From: Adiantum capillus-veneris
Lineage: Eukaryota; Streptophyta; Polypodiopsida; Polypodiales; Pteridaceae
Assembly (NCBI GenBank): GCA_014529385.2
Contig: CM043960.1
Span: 117,006,043-117,064,042 of the forward strand
DNA: 58,000 nucleotides
Direction: 5' to 3'
Shown: positions 54,399 to 58,000 of the stretch, in pieces
Layout of the letters: the number at the start of each line of letters is the position of its first letter
How positions within the stretch are numbered: the first letter of the stretch is position 1
Made by a program: the position numbers and the translations under genes
The notes under the pieces: generated by a model
Database searches by the model: none
What the model was told of the DNA's origin: nothing
The model's input: only the letters and a program-made list of their open reading frames with translations

Positions 54399-55803
54399 TT
54401 CCACCTGGATCAAAAGGCCAAAGGCATATCGCCTGATTCACAAGAAGCATCATAACGCCACACCTACATTTGTCAACAATCAACCAAAATGCACCATAGG
54501 CATATCCAACTAACACATCCGCCCTTTCTAGAGTTCCAAAAGCATAAATATTGCATGCCACATTCAACCCAACCGATAGAGACAACTCAAGTGACTCATC
54601 ACCTGGCATCTTGGATTCACCAGCCATAGCAACAACGTGCAAATCATGCACCCAAGTAGCTAAAAGCATTGTGTGAAGGTAAAGTTGTTGATATCCAAAG
54701 CACAAAAGTATCCCCGTAGCACACATATCCCTAGCATAGGCATCCACATAGCTGAGATTGGACTCATATATGCCAAACCCCTTCTCATCATCATAAGCAT
54801 ACTCATCATCACACATAACTTCATCCACATCATAATCATGGCTATCACCACTATCCATAGCTTCTAGCATGGGTTCATCAGTCTCCAAGAATACAGATCC
54901 CTGCTCTAAACCACAATCATGCTCATAAATCGGTTCAATCACTGCACATACATCAAAATATGGCTTCAAAACAGGCTCCACATCTAACAAATCCACAAAA
55001 TGGCTCTCAACCTTGCCCTCTTCCCTAATTTCCAAGGAACTAGTATCCAAAGATACGTGCTCATCATCAATAACCTCGACCTCACACCCACACCCAGAAT
55101 CACAAGGTACACAAGTAGCCAATGCATCCTCTTCAAGACTTTTCAATCTTGTATCCAAAGCATTACTCACCTCTTTAGGCTCTTCCATAAACCTGTCAAC
55201 CTGCAAGACCTCTTTACGCTTCACAATAGACCTTGGGAAGAAACGAGAAACATCATAGGATAGGCTACTTTTCACCTGCTTAGGCTTAACTTCATCTTCC
55301 ATGCCAAATCCATCTTGCACATGCATACCTGTACTGATACCATGTTCCTCAAGATGCTTAAACTTCCATTCCTTGTGCTTTGCAATGCATACCACATCTT
55401 CAAAAGACTCGGGCCTCTTCAACTCAACCTCGAACCGCAACCAAGGTGACAAACCATCAACAAAAGAACTTTTCTTAAATGAATAAGGGGGGGTCTCATC
55501 CTTAAGAGCAACACACCGACGAGTCCATAAATCTATAAAAACTTGTATATAGGCATCAACACCTTGACAAGAACCTTGCTTAAGAGCATTGAGCTCATTC
55601 CATACTGCATTTGCATCTTCAAAAACTTGGAAACGCTCTAAAAAAGCTTCTATAAACTTGTCAAGACTCAAACCATAAGAAGAAGACACTGCTTCTTTAG
55701 CTTCCAAATCCATGAACCAAACACGGGCCTCATCTTTCAAAATCAATCCAAATAGCCTCAAAATCTTGTCGTCATCACACATATTGTTGCTTATGCATGC
55801 CAC
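54385..55803 (-). CDS. E gag with long acidic C-terminal extension
   Basis: The 472-codon frame opens with a Ty3/gypsy capsid domain: LRLFGLILKDEARVWFMDLEAK (about residues 15-37), FIEAFLERFQVFEDANAVWNEL and WLRFEVELKRPESFED. From residue 230 it has a Cys cluster (CVPCDSGCGC), a very acidic region (HDYDVDEVMCDDEYAYDDEK) and a hydrophobic C-terminus. No protease or RT follows. Upstream of its ATG the gag reading (FHGRSGEDAEDFLEQVEVAC) continues but is closed by a TAA near 55857, so the native start lies further 5'. Its stop codon lies inside the inferred 3' LTR. Confidence 0.82.
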   Translation of the reverse strand: MACISNNMCDDDKILRLFGLILKDEARVWFMDLEAKEAVSSSYGLSLDKFIEAFLERFQVFEDANAVWNELNALKQGSCQGVDAYIQVFIDLWTRRCVALKDETPPYSFKKSSFVDGLSPWLRFEVELKRPESFEDVVCIAKHKEWKFKHLEEHGISTGMHVQDGFGMEDEVKPKQVKSSLSYDVSRFFPRSIVKRKEVLQVDRFMEEPKEVSNALDTRLKSLEEDALATCVPCDSGCGCEVEVIDDEHVSLDTSSLEIREEGKVESHFVDLLDVEPVLKPYFDVCAVIEPIYEHDCGLEQGSVFLETDEPMLEAMDSGDSHDYDVDEVMCDDEYAYDDEKGFGIYESNLSYVDAYARDMCATGILLCFGYQQLYLHTMLLATWVHDLHVVAMAGESKMPGDESLELSLSVGLNVACNIYAFGTLERADVLVGYAYGAFWLIVDKCRCGVMMLLVNQAICLWPFDPGGMSIY

Positions 55804-55859
55804 CTCGACTTGCTCCAGAAAGTCTTCCGCATCTTCACCACTTCTTCCATGAAATTATG

Positions 55860-56923
55860 GATAAGAGAAAGCCATGGCTACCCAAGTTACAATGCTTTCA
55901 GAACCCCTTTGAACACACGTGCAAGTACCCAAAACTTTTACTGACTCAATTCCCAGAAACTTCAATGGAGCTCAACTTTAGATAAGGACAAACACATGCA
56001 CATCAAATGAGTTTTCATAGTTGATCATCGGAATTACAACAAGCAAAGGACATTCCAAGATCTCTCGTAATCTTCTTGGCCCGAACATAAAGACTATGCG
56101 CTGCTGGAAAAAAATCTTCCTGGACACATGAACATTTATCTGGATTCTTTGAGTTGAATGAAATGGAGTGAATTGAGGTCTATTTTGATCATCCATTAAA
56201 GCCAACCATGAAGCTCCCAAGAAAGCACACCTATCTTATCCTCTGATTTTGCCAAAATTTCAGTAGCATAACAGCATAAATGGCTCACAAGACCAAAAAC
56301 CAGCCATCATAACTTGGAAAAATTTTGGCAAAGTTTCCCCAGAAGTAGAGCAGTGAGAACTCAAAATATAGACTGTATATGTATGCATAAACTGTCAACA
56401 ATAGAACCCGAGCATCAAATAGGAATCACTAATACATAGCCTATGGCAAGTTCATGAAAAGGGTGCTCCAGCTACCTGTATCACCGAAAGGATATCCACA
56501 TTTGAGAATCCCCCAACTCAATAAAACCTCACGCTATCAACCCTCACACAAAGGCTAATGCAAATCGCGTATAGTCAAGTCTCAGAAATGACTATCTTCC
56601 AGACCAAGTCTCAGAAATGGTTGGGACTGCCAAATAAAACCAAGTATGGCTCCACAAAGGCGTACAATAGCAGTTTCCACAAGTAACGTACAATCCAATA
56701 GACAATGCGCTCAAACAGGCGCTAAATGATGCATGCCCACAACAACTGCAAGTGACACCACTGCTAGTATATCACTGTACTCCAGCTACCTGTACCTATG
56801 TGAATCGCCTATACCTGTACCAGTCCCTGTAACCTGTAACCTGTAACCTGTAACCTGTAGTCTGCAACCTGTAATCCCGAATCTCGAAGCTTGAAGCTCG
56901 AAGCAGAAGGTACTCAAAGAAGA
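55860..56923 (-). other. E 5' leader with shared module and CTGTAAC repeats
   Basis: A leader of about 1.1 kb. It has the AAAATTTTGGCAAAGTTTC block at 56320-56338 and the core with TGTATCACCGAAAGGAT, GAGAATCCCCCA and AATAAAACCTCAC at 56461-56558, both shared with C3 and C4. Near the primer site, 56826-56860 holds about five tandem CTGTAAC heptamers. No convincing ORF is present before gag. Confidence 0.75.
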
Positions 56924-56941
56924 TCCTCAGTGGGGGCACCA
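56924..56941 (-). other. E primer binding site, tRNA uncertain
   Basis: The minus strand reads TGGTGCCCCCACTGAGGA, six bases inside the LTR. From memory it resembles the Arg-type sites of Tat/Ogre elements with several mismatches; the tRNA is not certain. Confidence 0.55.
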
Positions 56942-56947
56942 AAAGAA

Positions 56948-58000
56948 TGTGAGCGGGATGAAAACACACACAACGCCTCTATAACAACCCAACACACACT
57001 CTTGGGAAGATACACACACACACACACACTATGGGGCACCACTCGGCTTACACAACACACCTGGCCGAGATAGGAAACACACCTATGGAATGGGAGGAGA
57101 GAGACTATCCACTTGCCCACTCCACACAGAGACACACACACACACCCAAAAAACTCAGCTCAAAAGAGGAGAACTTCTGATAATTAGATACAAATGAGCT
57201 TGGGCCAACACCAATGGGGCAAACAGCTCACACAAAATGGGTAAAATATACCAGATACAATGACAAATTGGAGAAGAAGCTTCGCTCATAAAAGAAACTT
57301 ACACAGCCAAAACAACAGAAAAAAGTGAGGAATTTGGCAAAATGGACAGTGCCATCGCATCCGGAACGGCCCAAAACCCCAGTCTACAATGTCAAAGTGC
57401 TTAAATCCCCGAGCTCGGATGAGCAGTTTACGGCCAAAACAGGCTCCAAAATGAGCAAAAACACAGTTGCGGCTGTTCCTCCTCTCTTCTCCACGTTTTT
57501 TTTGGTCTTCCCTCTTTTTTTTTAGTTCCCACACTTAGCTTTATTACTTGGGCACCCTTGGCCTTTTAGATGAACTCAAACGGACCCCGAACAGAGGCCA
57601 AAAACTGACCTCGCAGTGCATAGTTGTCACCTTTTTGCATCATTCGCACACCTGGCACTCATTTCTTTTCAATAATGCGTCTTGCAACCATGTGAAGCGG
57701 CCCTAGAAGATGGTCCTCATGATGAACTTTCTGCATAATTATCACAAGAAAACATCCACGTTGTGTCCATACTCATCCACGTGCAAGTATTGACCCCATT
57801 CGGCCTCTTGACGCCACTAGATGCCATCTGACGCACCTGCTTACCTCATGTCGTCGGCCCGCGGATAGCTTCCTTGAGAAGTTTTACGCACTACCAACTC
57901 CTCATTATTGTAGAAAAAACACACTGGTACTAGTAATAGTGAAAATCGATGCACTATGTACACCCTGTCCTACCTGTACACATGTGGGCCCCACGTAACC
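56948..58000 (-). repeat. E 5' LTR (partial)
   Basis: It matches 53177 onward to the window end, which corresponds to about 54241 of the other LTR. The CA tract near 57131 is shorter than its partner. Confidence 0.92.

Larger units (their letters stand above)
39276..58000 (+). mobile_element. D: Ty3/gypsy element with nested C4 and E
   Basis: The 5' LTR 39276-40884, initiator-Met primer site, gag, protease, RT, RNase H, integrase, chromodomain-like tail, polypurine tract and a 3' LTR from 51969 run along the plus strand. C4 is inserted between protease and RT, and E within the 3' LTR, whose remainder lies beyond the window. Many stops and a mutated RT catalytic Asp show it is old. Confidence 0.92.
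53177..58000 (-). mobile_element. E: gag-only gypsy-type element (TR-GAG class)
   Basis: On the minus strand E has a 5' LTR from 56948 rightward (cut by the window end), a primer site, a 1.1-kb leader, one gag ORF and a 3' LTR at 53177-54398. The internal region is only about 2.55 kb, with no pol domain. This layout matches the non-autonomous TR-GAG class described in plants, which depends on enzymes from other elements. ACCGT before 53177 is the expected 5-bp target duplication. Confidence 0.87.

Noticed and set aside
56826-56860. CTGTAAC heptamers as interstitial telomere repeat.
   Set aside because: The plant telomere unit is TTTAGGG; the heptamer differs and lies in a retrotransposon leader.

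Overview
This 58-kb window is plant nuclear DNA made almost entirely of nested LTR retrotransposons. No single-copy host gene, tRNA, rRNA or CRISPR array was recognised. The plant origin follows from Ty1/copia and chromodomain Ty3/gypsy proteins, 12-nt initiator-Met-type primer sites, LTRs from 0.2 to over 3 kb, and decay by C-to-T stops. The lineage cannot be fixed; a large-genome land plant fits. All element names below are local labels.

Layout. GY1 (1-21565, minus) is a chromovirus with LTRs of about 3 kb. C3 (5754-11566, minus, copia) is inserted at its gag/protease junction, and C3 itself carries a 247-bp MITE (8979-9225). C1 (16236-21097, minus, copia) sits in the GY1 5' LTR. GY1 itself interrupts the gag of C2 (21566-26083, plus, same family as C1), and C2 is inserted in an older gypsy element F (26084 to about 37000, minus). 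The F leader carries eight copies of a 20-bp palindrome. Further right are an inverted LTR relic (about 37050-38401), a LINE endonuclease fragment (38402-39275), and gypsy element D (39276 to beyond the window, plus). D is interrupted by copia C4 (43328-48915, minus) and, in its 3' LTR, by E (53177 to beyond the window, minus), a gag-only TR-GAG-type element.

The insertion order is readable from target-site duplications: CTAAA for C1 (with a matching empty site in the other GY1 LTR), AATGA for C3, CTCAA for C4, and an 8-bp duplication for the MITE. From oldest to youngest the left nest is F, C2, GY1, C1 or C3, then the MITE. Nearly every gene carries stops, frameshifts or deletions; the C4 integrase-RT-RNase H frame (942 codons) and the E gag (472 codons) are the longest open ones.

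The observations most worth following are: (1) the palindrome array in the F leader, conserved inside a diverged repeat of about 280 bp; (2) a leader module shared by two copia elements (C3, C4) and the gypsy-type E; (3) C1 and C2 forming a 4.4-kb inverted repeat that could yield double-stranded RNA; and (4) an unrecognised ORF between the GY1 primer site and gag.
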